In this document: positions 46,456 through 58,115 of the stretch, piece after piece
Layout of the letters: every line of letters begins with the position of its first letter
Numbering within the stretch: the stretch's first letter is position 1
From: Voacanga thouarsii
Taxonomy: Eukaryota > Streptophyta > Magnoliopsida > Gentianales > Apocynaceae
DNA length: 64,000 nt
Direction of reading: 5' to 3'
Assembly (NCBI GenBank): GCA_026120185.1
Contig: JANUWF010002200.1
Span: forward strand, 1,982,001-2,046,000
Program-made: the position numbers and the translations under genes
The notes under the pieces: model-generated
The model's database searches: none
Seen by the model: the letters and a program-made list of their open reading frames with translations, nothing else
Told to the model about the DNA's origin: nothing

Positions 46456-48098
46456 TGTCATGCTCCAAAGTCGAGGATGACATGGTAACATTCTAAAAAG
46501 ATATGTCGAATCCGTACATACTATAAATAACTAAAATATAACATTTTAGTAATATTTAAAAAATATCCTCGTTTCTAAATCCAAAACAAAACATACATAA
46601 AATTGAATAAAAATAAAAAATAATTAATCACCCTAAATCATCTTCAAACAATTCTTCCAACTCATTCTCATCTAATTGAAAACCTGCAAAATGTTAAATA
46701 AGGGGTGAGTTCACTAGCTCAGTAAGGAAATCTGGCTTACCCGTGATTGAGTATGCTACATATACATATACATTTACAAAATGTTTGATCAAAAGAGTTT
46801 AGAAATTTAAGGTATAACAAAACTCGTGTGGTCTTAAAATATCTCCCTGGTGGGTTGGTCGCACCATGTAAAGATCTCGGAGTATCAACCAAAAAAAAAA
46901 AGGAAGAGGAAAAGAGGAATAATGAATCTCTTAACCTTACTCATTACTGAACCAAAAGAAACATATCTGGTACATAAATACCGAATTGGTGTGGTTTATT
47001 CAGTGAAAATAATGTGATCGAAACAAGCGAGAAAACCATCGCTTCAACAGAGGAACACCGGCACTGGAGTTAAAACAGAGTGTACTCGGTGCCGGATGTA
47101 TTTTGGAATGCGCAAGCGCAATTTTCACAACACTCAAAATCCAACCTATAACTTTTCAAACAAAAAACGCAGTTTTTACCACCCACTTTAATAATGAAAA
47201 ATACCGTTTGTGCACAAAAAAATCATGTATACATACTTAAACAAAGCTTAATTCACGAAGATGATTCATGCTTGGGGATTTGATTTAGCTTAACTGATCA
47301 ATCTTCCAATTATTATATCTCATTGGAAGAAGGGCGTTAGTTTATCCTAGGTATTGTATCCCCCTAATAGGGCTTTATAGCTTATAAAGTTGGGAAATTC
47401 CCTACCAAAACGAAATCCACAAGCATTCAACATCACATGAATCAGAAAATCAGCACATATGCATAAAATTTAGCTTAAACTCATAACTTTCAACGAACAT
47501 AACTATTGGTACGGAAATAACAATTAACATATCATGCTCAATACCATTTTCATAAAGAAATCAAGAGAGTAACCAATACCAAATACAGGAAAATCCAATT
47601 TCCTTACCTACTGAATTCAGCCTCTTAGAACCCCCTAAAGCTTCCACTCAAGCCTCCAAACACTTACTCACCTTCAATTAAAAGCCAAACAATACAATTA
47701 ATCCTCCAATCAATTTTTCCCAATTTAGAACCCTAATACTCTAACTTCGATTCAAACACAATTTATCACAATCCTAAGTTACAAACACCATAAAATACAG
47801 GAAGAAAGCTAACTTATCAAGAGTTGATGCCAAAGGCTCAAGTCCCTTATCAGATTCTCCCTTCTCTTCACTCTTCTCCTCTTCTGAAATAGCTTCAGAA
47901 ACAACCTAACTGTTCAGAATATACCTGAGCCTATAAAGAAAAATTAATAAAAGCTCCATAACTAAATAATTACACTTAACCTCCAACTTATAATACTTAA
48001 CTGTTTTAACTTTATGGACCCTAATCCACTAATTAAAATAAAAAAATCACAGCTCAATAAATTCGTGAAAAAAAAAAAAAGAAGTCAGCGGACTCACA
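46456..48098. mobile_element. Probable solo LTR or LTR-like insertion
   Basis: About 1.64 kb is present in the flank of copy C and absent from A and B, which continue directly from GAGAGTCTCGA to the TTTTCAA/CTTATCGATG stretch. It starts TGTCATGCTCCAAAGTCG, like the TGTCACGCCCC start of many plant Gypsy LTRs, and ends GGACTCACA. Internally GGGGTGAGTTCACTAGCTCA resembles LTR sequence of such elements. It has no coding content. No clear 5-bp target duplication is visible, so the ends are approximate. Confidence 0.5.
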
Positions 48099-48323
48099 CT
48101 TTTCAAGTTGATCTTTTCCCTTATGTTCAACAATCCTTATCGATGATATCACATCACTCAATAATTCTCCATATCCTCCCATGATTCCAGACGCCCTTGT
48201 ATCATTGGGTTCGTAAGAGAGAAGAAAAAGCAGAACAAGATTCCAAAGACGGTGTGTTTCTCATTATTTTCCTCTTAAAAATTAAGTTTTGAAATTTTGA
48301 ACATATTTGATTTAATGTACACC

Positions 48324-48447
48324 TTTTTTTTTTTTAAATAAAGGCTGAAGCTTTTTTTATTTATTTATTTATGAATAGAAAAATATAGTATAGGCTCATA
48401 GTCTCATCAGATTACATGAAAACGAATACATAAAAATAGGATTTTCC
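48324..48447 (-). mobile_element. Short retroposon, poly(A) on the minus strand
   Basis: A 124 bp insertion begins with a T-run and is flanked by an 18-bp imperfect direct repeat (ATTTGATTTAATGTACACC at 48305-48323; a two-difference copy at 48448-48465). It is absent at the same place in copies A (about 14050) and B (about 20830). Probably a 5'-truncated LINE tail. Confidence 0.72.
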
Positions 48448-48833
48448 ATTTGTTTAATGTAAACCTACATATCTATCGCCCCAAGCCTCGATCGATCTTC
48501 CATTTTCACGTATATATATCCAACCGCTAGCATATCCTACCCAAACCTTATAGCTTTTGAATGACGTTCGTGCATTCAAAGCTTGGATGGAATACCATCT
48601 ACTTGTGAGGAGTGGCGGATACAGGACTCTAGGATAGTAAGGGAATTTACATATTTATAATTCTTAATATATAAAGTAAAAATTAGTTATAAAGAAAGAA
48701 AATATTAATAGATTAAAATACCTTAACACAAATAAAAACATTTAAAAAATTACTATGATTGTAATTAAAAAAATTTTAAACCATTGAATGATACATTTAA
48801 GGTTGATATTATTCTTTCTCAATGTATATAATA

Positions 48834-49135
48834 CTTCCTCCATTTTAAAATATTTGTTTATGAAACATTTTGCACACAGATTAAGGATGTTAAAAATAAT
48901 ACAATAATTTAGATAAAGTTTTTATTCTACCCATAGTAAAAACATGATACTAGCTATTGATTGTTAAAAATTTCCAAGAAACAAGAAGAATTTTAGAAAG
49001 TTGTGCCGTTGATTTAAAATAAATGAAGGTAAAATAAGAAAAAATTAATCATTAGTTCTAGAAATATATACATGAATAAATATTTTGAAACAAAATAAAA
49101 TAGTTTCATGAACAAGTATTTTAAAATTGAGGGAA
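48834..49135. mobile_element. Stowaway-like MITE in the 5' flank of copy C
   Basis: 302 bp. The inverted ends are CTTCCTCCATTTTAAAATAT and, at the right, AAGTATTTTAAAATTGAGGGAA. TA flanks both ends (48832-48833 and 49136-49137). Copy A has the uninterrupted site at about 14396. Confidence 0.83.
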
Positions 49136-49693
49136 TATACTTGTATTCAAACAACATTAATTTATCATTTTCTATTTGGATTCAATATTTTCTTTCTATT
49201 AAAAATTATTTTTATTTCCTTTAATTACTTGTTAAGAAATTAATTTTTTAATACTTTTTTTAAAATTTTGTTCATCACCTATTTGGAAATTAGCCTTTTA
49301 TCACTTTTGAAGAAATAAAAAAGTAAGTAAAATCATATTTAAAATGTGGCTCTGCCACTGCAAATCATATTTAAAATGTGGCTCTGCCACTGCTTATGAG
49401 GCACAAAGAAACTAACATCACCAGATTACCTAATTAGGTGGTTAAGCAGAAGCATTGAAGATATCGATAATAAATGAGGCAATTTAGAGAAGTTAGCCGT
49501 AGCAAAGCCCGATGCTAAGTCCATGTAAGCCTAAGTTAAAATTTATGTATTCAATTTAGTTTAGTAGTTTCAAAAATCGAACAGCGAGTTCAATTTTGGA
49601 TTGCGTTCAACAAAAATAAAGGGGGATTAAAAAAACAATGGGAAAGTATAATTAATGCCCGGGCAGATTAGTATTGGAGGTAGATGTTGTAAC

Positions 49694-50230
49694 TAGAGTT
49701 ATAAACAAATTGAAAGTTTGTGAATAAAAACTCGTTCATGTTTAAATAAGTCTCGTTAGTTTAATAAATAAGCAAATTTCAACACGAATTCAAATATATT
49801 TATGAATATATTATATATTTTTAAAAATTAATTATATTAATTATATTATATTTATTACTTTATTTATATTTTATAATATTAAATTTTTTTCTTATTAAAA
49901 CCTATATTATAATTATAATTATAATATTAATATTAATTATATTATTATATATAATTATACAATATTATACTAATATTCAATTATTTTTATTAAAATTTAA
50001 ATTATTATTTTTATAAATTTTAAAATAAAAATAAAGAAACTCGAATGTTAATCGAGTTTTTCAAACTCGAATTTAAATGAAATCGAATATTATCAAATAA
50101 CAATCGAATGAACTCGAACATGAATTCAAGTTCGAATAATAAACGAACGAATTTAAACAGTGTTTGATTATGTTCGAATTCGAACTCGAAAATGTGATAC
50201 TTAATTCGTACATATTCGAATACATCTCTA
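49694..50230. mobile_element. hAT-like non-autonomous element with 8-bp TSD
   Basis: 537 bp. The ends are TAGAGTTATAAAC and the inverted GAATACATCTCTA. The 8-bp target duplication is GTTGTAAC / GTTGTACC (49686-49693 and 50231-50238), one mismatch; copy A has the single site GTTGTACC at about 14950. Internally many CGAAC/TTCGA inverted motifs occur near the right end. No transposase ORF. Confidence 0.78.
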
Positions 50231-50311
50231 GTTGTACCTACCAGTGTAACTATATACACACACAACAATTAATACTTGGATCTTTTTTCCATTATCAACT
50301 GGCTTCGTGTT

Positions 50312-50609
50312 AGGAGAATGTTTGTGGTGATAGACTAATAATTTATATACAATATATAAATTACACTTCAATTAATAAAAATAAAATATGTGGATAGTGG
50401 ATGTCAACTCAACTTTGAGATGTAAATACTAACCCCACTCAATTCATCTTGAGATGAATTGTCATCTACTTCTTATAAAATTAAGAAGTGTTAGTGTTTA
50501 CTTTTTAAAGTTGAATTGACATTTACTATCTACATGTTTATTTTTATTAATTAAAGTGTAATTTATATATTGTACATAAATTATTAACTTATCATCATAA
50601 ACTTTCTCG
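50312..50609. mobile_element. Fold-back MITE with about 115-bp inverted arms
   Basis: The left arm from GGAGAATGTTTGTGGTGATA and the right arm, inverted, GAGAAAGTTTATGATGATA, match along most of the 298 bp. Shared pieces include TAATAATTTAT, CAATATATAAATTACACTT and AATTAATAAAAATAAA. It is absent from copy A. The superfamily is not clear; TGTTA stands beside both ends. Confidence 0.75.
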
Positions 50610-50780
50610 TATGTTATATATAACACACCGTGTATATATTAATAACAATAGGGAAGTACTGCCAAACCATCAAAGTTTTCAGCCTGTATTGCCATACAAA
50701 TTTTGTGTGTATAAGATGGTGTCTTATGTGTATGAAATAATGTTTTGTATGTATACATTGTTGCAAAATTAAAACCGAAT

Positions 50781-51146
50781 TGTTATGAATTATTGGAATC
50801 TCTATTAATTAGTGGAGGCTCCACTAATTATGGATTTATGTGAATTATTAGAGAAGATTTTTATGGATGTCCACCATTTAGTGGAGACACCACTAATTGA
50901 GATTAGTGGAAGATGATGTATGCCATGATGTATTCCACTAATTAGAGCTCTATAAATAGAGCTATTCTCTAAGCTTGTAATATACCATTATTTTGTGAAA
51001 GAAAGATTAGTGAAAGAAAGATTAGAGAAAGAATTGTGAGAAAAGAAAGAGAGAAGTTTGAAAAGAAATTCTTGTGCAAAATAGTTAGAGTTTTATTAGT
51101 GTGTAGTGTGAAGATTTTATTCTAACACTACCATAATTTTATAACA
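50781..51146 (+). repeat. 5' LTR of copia-1
   Basis: 366 bp. The U3 part has many CCACTAATTA/TAATTAGTGG inverted repeats. TATAAATA stands at 50951-50958, within AGCTCTATAAATAGAGCT, followed by a GA-rich part (AAAGAAAGATTAG repeated). Confidence 0.95.
50951..50958 (+). promoter_or_regulatory. TATA box of copia-1 LTR
   Basis: TATAAATA lies about 170 bases into the 5' LTR. It is repeated at 56189-56196 in the 3' LTR and is the expected start of element transcription. Confidence 0.75.
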
Positions 51147-51161
51147 CGTTATCAGCACGAG
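51147..51161 (+). other. Primer binding site of copia-1 (unusual type)
   Basis: CGTTATCAGCACGAG follows the 5' LTR directly. It lacks the TGGTATCAGAG that pairs with the 3' end of initiator tRNA, so priming by an internal tRNA segment is more likely. The tRNA is not identified with certainty. Confidence 0.6.
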
Positions 51162-51247
51162 TCTCTACCGTTACAAAAGCCAGAAGACTAAGCACGAGTT
51201 TCTGCCGTTACCAAAGCCAGAAGACAGGTACGCATTTATTGATCACT

Positions 51248-52315
51248 ATGGCTAACCTCGCTAAACTCGAATTTGTAGCCCTTGATATTTCTGGAAAAAA
51301 TTATATGTCATGGGTTCTCGATGCAGAAATGCATCTAAATGCTGAAGACCTTAGTGAAACTATTCAAGCAAATAATAGTGCATCTGCACAACACAAGGCT
51401 AAAGCTTTGATTTTTATTCGTCGTCATCTCGATGAAAATTTGAAAATGGAATATCTTACCGAAAAAGATCCATATGTCCTGTGGGTAAATTTAAAAGAAA
51501 GATTTGACCACCTGAAGATGGTCGTACTACCCACTGCACGGTATGAATGGTTGCATCTGAGGTTGCAAGATTTTAAAACCGTGAATGAATATCGCTCCGC
51601 AATATATAAAATTATATCTCAATTAAAATTATGCGGAGAAAAAGTGATTGATGAAGATATGTTGGAGAAGACATTCTCCACCTTTCATGCCTCGAATATT
51701 GTTCTGCAACAACAATATCGAGAAAAATGGTATACAAAATTTACAGATTTAATTACTGCCCTCTTCATTGCAGAGAAGAATAATGAGTTATTATTGAGAA
51801 ATCATGAAGCCAAACCAACTGACTTAACAGCACTCCCAGAAGTGAATGCTGTTGGCTCCAGCAGAAGCCATCGTTATAGTCGTGGTAGTGGCCATGACCG
51901 TGGCCGTGGTCGTGGTTATGGTCGTAGACACGCTCGATATTTCCCTTATCACAATCATAATCAAATTGTGAGAAATACTGGCCATCTGAAGTGGAACAGA
52001 AAAGATCATAAGGGAAAAAAAAAAGAAATTGAAGAAAAGTATGAGGATATATGTTATAGATGTGGCATGAAATGTCATTAGTCACGAAACTGTCGTATGG
52101 CTAAGCATTTAGTTGAATTGTATCAAGCTTCATTGAAAAATAAAAATGTGGAAGCAATTTTTTCTCAACATCCAATAAATAATGCTGATGATGATGATAT
52201 TGATCCTGAAGATCTTCATATCAACATTACCCATATGGATGTATCGGATTTTTTTGAACACCCAGACGGTAGGATAGACCATTTAATTGGTGATGTCAGT
52301 GTCCAGAAGAACTAA
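51248..52315 (+). pseudogene. Copia-1 gag (one nonsense codon)
   Basis: A single frame of 356 codons from the ATG at 51248 (MANLAKLEF) to TAA at 52313-52315. Copia gag marks: NYMSWVLDAEMHL near residue 20, LWVNLKERFDHLK, QQYREKWYTKFTDLI, an Arg/Gly/His-rich segment (GRGRGYGRRHAR), and a CCHC knuckle CYRCGMKCH.SRNC. The only break is TAG at 52079-52081 inside the knuckle, where copia-2 has Trp (TGG). A second Cys (KCH for KGH) also alters the knuckle. After it comes HLVELYQASLKNK and an acidic tail ending DHLIGDVSVQKN. Confidence 0.9.
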
Positions 52316-52403
52316 AGCCTCACCCTGATATTTTTGTATTTTTATTTTCATTCTATTCTAATAATATTTACGTTTGCATATATATATATATATTTGTGTT
52401 CAG
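52316..52403 (+). other. Gag-pol gap with acceptor-like end (copia-1)
   Basis: 88 bp of T-rich DNA between the gag stop and the pol ATG, which are in different frames. It ends TATTTGTGTTCAG directly before the ATG. The matching gap of copia-2 (62895-62970, minus) has the same layout. This suggests either a spliced intron or reinitiation. Confidence 0.55.
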
Positions 52404-55400
52404 ATGGCTGTTGTTAATGATGATGTATGCATTATTGATAGTAGAACTACACACACCATACTAAAAAATGAGAAATATTTTTCTGATCTCAAAATGAGAG
52501 AAATAAATATTTATACGATAAACGGTAGTGCAAATGTGATTGAGGGCTCCGGAAGAGCTAGTATATTGTTGCCCAAAGGAACAACAATTATTATTGATAA
52601 GGCACTATTTTCCTCAAAATCCAGAAGAAATTTATTGAGTTTTAAAGATATCCGCAGAAATGGGTATCATGTTGAAACAAATGAGGAAAATGGGATTGAG
52701 CATCTTTTTATTACTCAAATGCATTTGGGTAAGAAATATGTATTAGAAAAACTGTTGTCTTTTTCTACTGGCCTATACTTTGTAAAAATACATACAATTG
52801 AAATTCATCATCTAGTAAACCAGAAGTTTACTGATCCTATTACTTTTAGCATTTGAGATGATCGGTTGGGTCATCCGGGATCTACCATGATGAGAAGAAT
52901 CATTGAGAATACACATGGTCATCCTTTAAAAAATAAAATGATATTACCATCAGAAAAATTCGCATGTACTGCATGTTCCCTAGGAAAATTAATTGTTAAA
53001 CCATCACCAGTAAAAGTAGGAGCTGAAAGTCCTACATTTCTCGAACGGATTCACGGAGATATTTGTGGACCTATTGATCCACCATGTGGACCGTTCAAAT
53101 ATTTTATGGTCTTAATTGATGCATCATCCCGATGGTCACATGTATGTTTATTATCTACTCACAACCTAGCGTTTGCAAAATTACTTGCTCAAATAATTAA
53201 ATTACGAGCACAATTTCCTGACCATCACATTAAAAATATCCGTTTGGATAATGCTGGTGAATTTTCATCACATGCTTTTGATGCATATTGCATGTCAATT
53301 GGGATTAATGTTGAACATCCTGTAGCTCATGTTCACACACAAAATGGTCTTGCTGAATTTTTGATTAAACGATTACAATTAATTGTTAGACCATTATTAA
53401 TGAAAACAAATCTCCCAACATTTGCCTGGAGACATGCTATTCTACATGCTGCAACACTTGTACATATAAGATCAGCTAGTTATCATAAATTCTCTCCTTT
53501 GCAATTGGCTTTTGGGTCAGAACCAAATATTGCTCATTTAAGAATTTTTGGGTATGCTGTATATATTCCAATTGCACCAAACCAACGTACAAAGATGGGT
53601 CCTCAAAGAAGAAAGGGGATATACATTGGATATGATTCTCCCTCTATTATCAGGTATGTTGAACCCCTGACAGGAGATGTATTCACAGCAAAATTTGCTG
53701 ATTGTCATTTTGATGAATCATTATTCCCTAAATTATGGGGAAAACCAAAATAGTATAAAAATGATTTTGCTTGAACAACATCATTAAATTATCTTGATCC
53801 GCGCACAAGCGCATGTGAACTTGAAGTTCAAAAGATAATTCATTTGCAAAACATTGCAAATCAAATGTCAGACGCTTTTGTTGACTCCAGAAGAGTTACA
53901 AAATCGCATATTCCAACTATAAATGCTCCTATTCGAATTGAAGTTACAGCAGAACAAAATATTATACCTATAGCTGCTGAGTCAAAAACACGCCAGAAGC
54001 GTGGTCGATCTCTTAGTTCTAAAGATAAAAATCCTCGAAAGAAAAAAGGATTAAATGATCCAGAAGATCATATTAAAGAAAAGAATGATAAAGATCAAGA
54101 GAGAACTGATGACAAAGAACCAGAAGTTGATGAAAGTAACACTGAAATTTCTATCAATTATACCACTTCCGGTAGAAGTTGGAATCAGATAGAAACTGTT
54201 ATTGATAATATATTTACATACAATATATCTCTTGATGTTACACAGGATAATGATGATCCTGAACCAATATCAGTTGATGAATGTCGGCATAGAAAAGATT
54301 GGCTACAATGGAAAGATGCGATTCAATCGGAGTTAAATACACTAACAAAACGTGAAGTTTTCGGACCTGCAGTCCGAACACCAGAAGGTGTAAAACCTAT
54401 TGGCTACAAATGGATATTTGTGCGAAAGCGCAATGAAAAGAATGAAATTGTTCGATATAAAGCGCGATTAGTAACCCAAGGTTTTTCACAAAGACCAGGT
54501 ATTGATTATGATGAAACTTATTCTCTTGTTGTTGATGCTATTACACTTCGATATCTTATCAGTTTGGCAGTACATGGAAAGATAGATATACGTCTATTAG
54601 ATGTTGTCACTGCTTACTTGTATGGAAATTTAGAAAATGATGTTTACATGAAAATCCCTGAAGGATTTCTTATGCCTGAAGCATATAAATATTATCCTCG
54701 TGAAAATTACTCCATCAAGTTACAGAAATTATTATATGGCCTAAAGCAATCTGGGCGCATGTGGTTCACACGTCTTAGTGAATATTTATTGAAAGTGGGA
54801 TTTAAAAATGACCAGGTATGTCCATGTGTTTTTATTAAGAAATCTGGTTCTAAATTTGTGATATTAGCTATATATGTTGATGATATTAATCTTATTGGAA
54901 CTCCTGAAGAGCTCCAAGAAACAATTGATTATTTAAAAAGATAATTCGAAATCAAGGATTTTGGTAAAACCAAAGTTTGCCTTGGTTTACAAATTGAACA
55001 TTTGGAGAGTGGAACATTTATTCATCAATCAACATATACAACAAAAGTGTTAAAAAGATTTTACATGGACAAAGCACATCCATTGAGTATTCCAATTATC
55101 GTCCGATCATTAAATGTGGATAAAGATCCTTTCCGACCTCAAGAAAATGATGAAGAACTCCTTTGTCCTGAAGTACCATATCTCAGTGCAATTGGTGCAT
55201 TGATGTATCTTGCTAATAATACATGACCTGATATTGTTTTTGCTGTCAATTTATTAGCAAGATTTAGTTCTTCACCAACACGACGACATTGAAATGGAAT
55301 TAAACAAGTCCTTCGATATCTCTAAGGTACCATTGATCTCGGATTATTTTATTCAAATAAAACCAGTCAAACATTGATAGGTTATGCAGATGCTGGTTAT

Positions 55401-55894
55401 TTATCTTATCCACATAAAGTACGTTCTCAAACGGGCTATCTATTTACATGTGGAAATACTGCTATATCATGGCGTTTTACGAAACAATCTATAACAGCTA
55501 CTTCTTCAAATCATGTTGAAATTATAGCCATTCATTAAGCAAGTCAAGAATGTGTATGGCAAAGATCCATGATTCATTATATCTGAGAAAGTTGTGGATT
55601 ATCATCAATCAAATATATTCCAACTTCTCTTTATGAAGACAATGCAGCTTGCATAGCTCAATTACGAGGAGGATATATTAAAGGAGATCGGACAAACATA
55701 TTTCACCAAAATTCTTCTTTACTCATGAACTCCATAAGAAAGGTGAAATTGATATGCTACAAATTCGGTCATGTGATAACCTCGCAGATATTTTCACGAA
55801 GACTTTACCGACTGCAACATTTGAGAAGTTAAGATATAAAATCGGTATGCGTCAATTTAAAGATTTAAAGGAATCATCTCATCAGGGGGAGTAA
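52404..55894 (+). pseudogene. Copia-1 pol: protease, integrase, RT, RNase H (broken)
   Basis: From ATG 52404 one frame runs through nearly all of pol. Protease has IIDSRTTHTIL, with Arg for the Gly of DSG. The pre-integrase site is DRLGHPG and CTACSLGK. Integrase has GDICGP, RLDNAGEF and NGLAE, a DD35E triad. RT (about 54330-54940) has KWIFVRK, VTAYLYGNLE and YVDD. RNase H has YADAG, ATSSNH and ADIFTKTLP (after a frameshift). Stops: 52854, 53751, 53772, 54942, 55224 and four more to about 55590; a one-base loss near 55690 shifts the end. The last codons join the purine tract. Confidence 0.92.
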
Positions 55895-56018
55895 TAAACA
55901 GACATATAGAATAGTGTACTCTTTTTCCTTCACTAGATTTTTTTTCCACTGGGTGTTTATCTAGTAAGATTTTAACGAGGCATATTCTTTATGTAATGGA
56001 TGGATATCCAAGGGGGAG

Positions 56019-56385
56019 TGTTATGAATTATTGGAATCTCTATTAATTAGTGGAGGCTCCACTAATTATGGATTTATGTGAATTATTAGAGAAGATTTTT
56101 ATGGATGTCCACCATTTAGTGGATACACCACTAATTGAGATTAGTGGAAGATGATGTATGCCATGATGTATTCCACTAATTAGAGCTCTATAAATAGAGC
56201 TATTCTCTAAGCTTGTAATATACCATTATTTTGTGAAAGAAAGATTAGTGAAAGAAAGATTAGAGAAAGAATTGTGAGAGAAAGAAAGAGAGAAGTTTGA
56301 AAAGAAATTCTTGTGCAAAATAGTTAGAGTTTTATTAGTGTGTAATGTGAAGATTTTATTCTAACATTACCCTAATTTTATAACA
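56019..56385 (+). repeat. 3' LTR of copia-1
   Basis: 367 bp, about 99% identical to the 5' LTR and preceded by AAGGGGGAG. The TSD CGAAT follows at 56386. Confidence 0.95.
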
Positions 56386-58079
56386 CGAATCCAATTATTG
56401 CAAAATTTTAGAGGTTATATTTATTTAAAAATAAAAAGAATATTATGAAACAAGAAGGTTGTAATAAACCGTTAGGACAGAAATTTGATACTAACTCTGT
56501 ACGCCAGGGGTTCCAAAATATGAGGGTGATTGACTGATTGTAACTGCTACTGTCATTTTTTGCGTTTGATGGATGACCGCTACATAAAATATCCACAAAC
56601 TTTTATTTCTTGGCGAACTTTTCTTTTAAAAATATATGGACGGTGGACCGCAACTACTGTTATTTGAAAATTTCCATTCATTTCTATTTTTCTTTTGTCC
56701 TTTCTAGAAACTGCAGTTTATATATATATATTCTATGAGACTATCAGACTACCTTTTTTTTTTATTTATTTATAAATAATCTGACCTTTTCATGAAAAGC
56801 CAAAAGCCACAAGTGTTGGAACGATTGAACCACCGTTATGGAGTTTCCGACATCTGCAAACACATTAAGGTATAGTTTGATTGATGCGTAGAAAAATATT
56901 ATTATAGAATCTAAATTTTAAAAACATAAATTTATAAACTATAATTTTAAATAAATTATATTCTTTTATTTAGAAGATTTAAAAAATATTAAAGAAAAAT
57001 AATATAAGATATTTTTTAATATTTAAAAATAAAACATTATATATACGAAAATTTTAAAATTATTTTTAAATATTTCTCATATTATTATACAATTTAATTA
57101 TATATATTTCATTTCAAATAGGTAAAGTAAATGAAAATTATATAAATAATGTTGTTATATATTTAAATATAAATTTTATTTTATTTTATTTGATATTATA
57201 ATTTGTGTTTATATTGAGTTTAAATTTTAAATATTAATAAAAATAACATTTAATTATTATCAAATTAAATATTTACAAAAAAATTAATAAATTTTCTATT
57301 CATATAAATTATACAATCATGATATGATTTTTAAATTATAATTTTGTAATTATTTTACTTAAAGTGTTGAACCTTTTAATTTTTTTAAAAGATATTGTAG
57401 TTGGGAATATAGAAAATTTTAATAATATTAGGTTAAGAGAGGTATAAGGATAGAAAGATAAGTCATGAGAAATATATAGATATTAATAAATATTCTACTT
57501 ATTCTTATTTTTTAAAATTACTTTTATCTTTTATTGTTACAATCCTAGGAAAGGAATCACAATACTACCTTTAAGAAAGAATTCATTTTTTAAAATATTT
57601 TACATTTATTTTCTCATATTTCAGGAATTAAATTTCTTTCTCAAAATATAAATAATAAACTAAATAATAATTTTTTAAAAAAAGAATTTAATTATTTTTC
57701 CACATCACTTTTCTTAACAATTAAATGGAGCCTAAAAGCTTTATTGATTTGTTTTTGTTTTGAATTGTAGAGATAGTGAGGTTGATTTTTATTTTGACTA
57801 GGTTGATGTCTAAGATTCAATGTATTAATATTAAATATATATATAATTAATTAATTAAATTGTTTATTTAATTAGTTAAAATTTTAAAATAAATTTAAAT
57901 AATATTTAAAGAATTATACATTTCAATGTATATTATATATATATATATATTATTAGTTAATTTAATTAATTAAAATTTTAAATGAAATTAAATATAATTT
58001 TTCTTTTTCTTTTTAAAAAAATTCATTTAATCACGTATCACCTTGTTTTGACGTGTCGTAATGATAGACTTCTACTTTG

Positions 58080-58115
<36 letters not shown>

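Larger units (their letters stand above)
50781..56385 (+). mobile_element. Copia-1: complete Ty1-copia retrotransposon with near-identical LTRs
   Basis: 5,605 bp with LTRs 50781-51146 and 56019-56385, each TGTTATGAAT...ATAACA. The 5-bp TSD CGAAT is perfect (50776-50780 and 56386-56390). The LTRs differ by four substitutions and one 1-base indel, about 99% identity, so the insertion is recent. Gag and pol lie between, with a PBS-like segment after the 5' LTR and a purine tract (AAGGGGGAG) before the 3' LTR. About ten nonsense codons and a frameshift make the coding part defective. Confidence 0.95.

Noticed and set aside
51765..52085. Minus-strand His/Asp-rich frames opposite copia-1 gag
   Set aside because: They are the complement of the Arg/Gly-rich part of gag.
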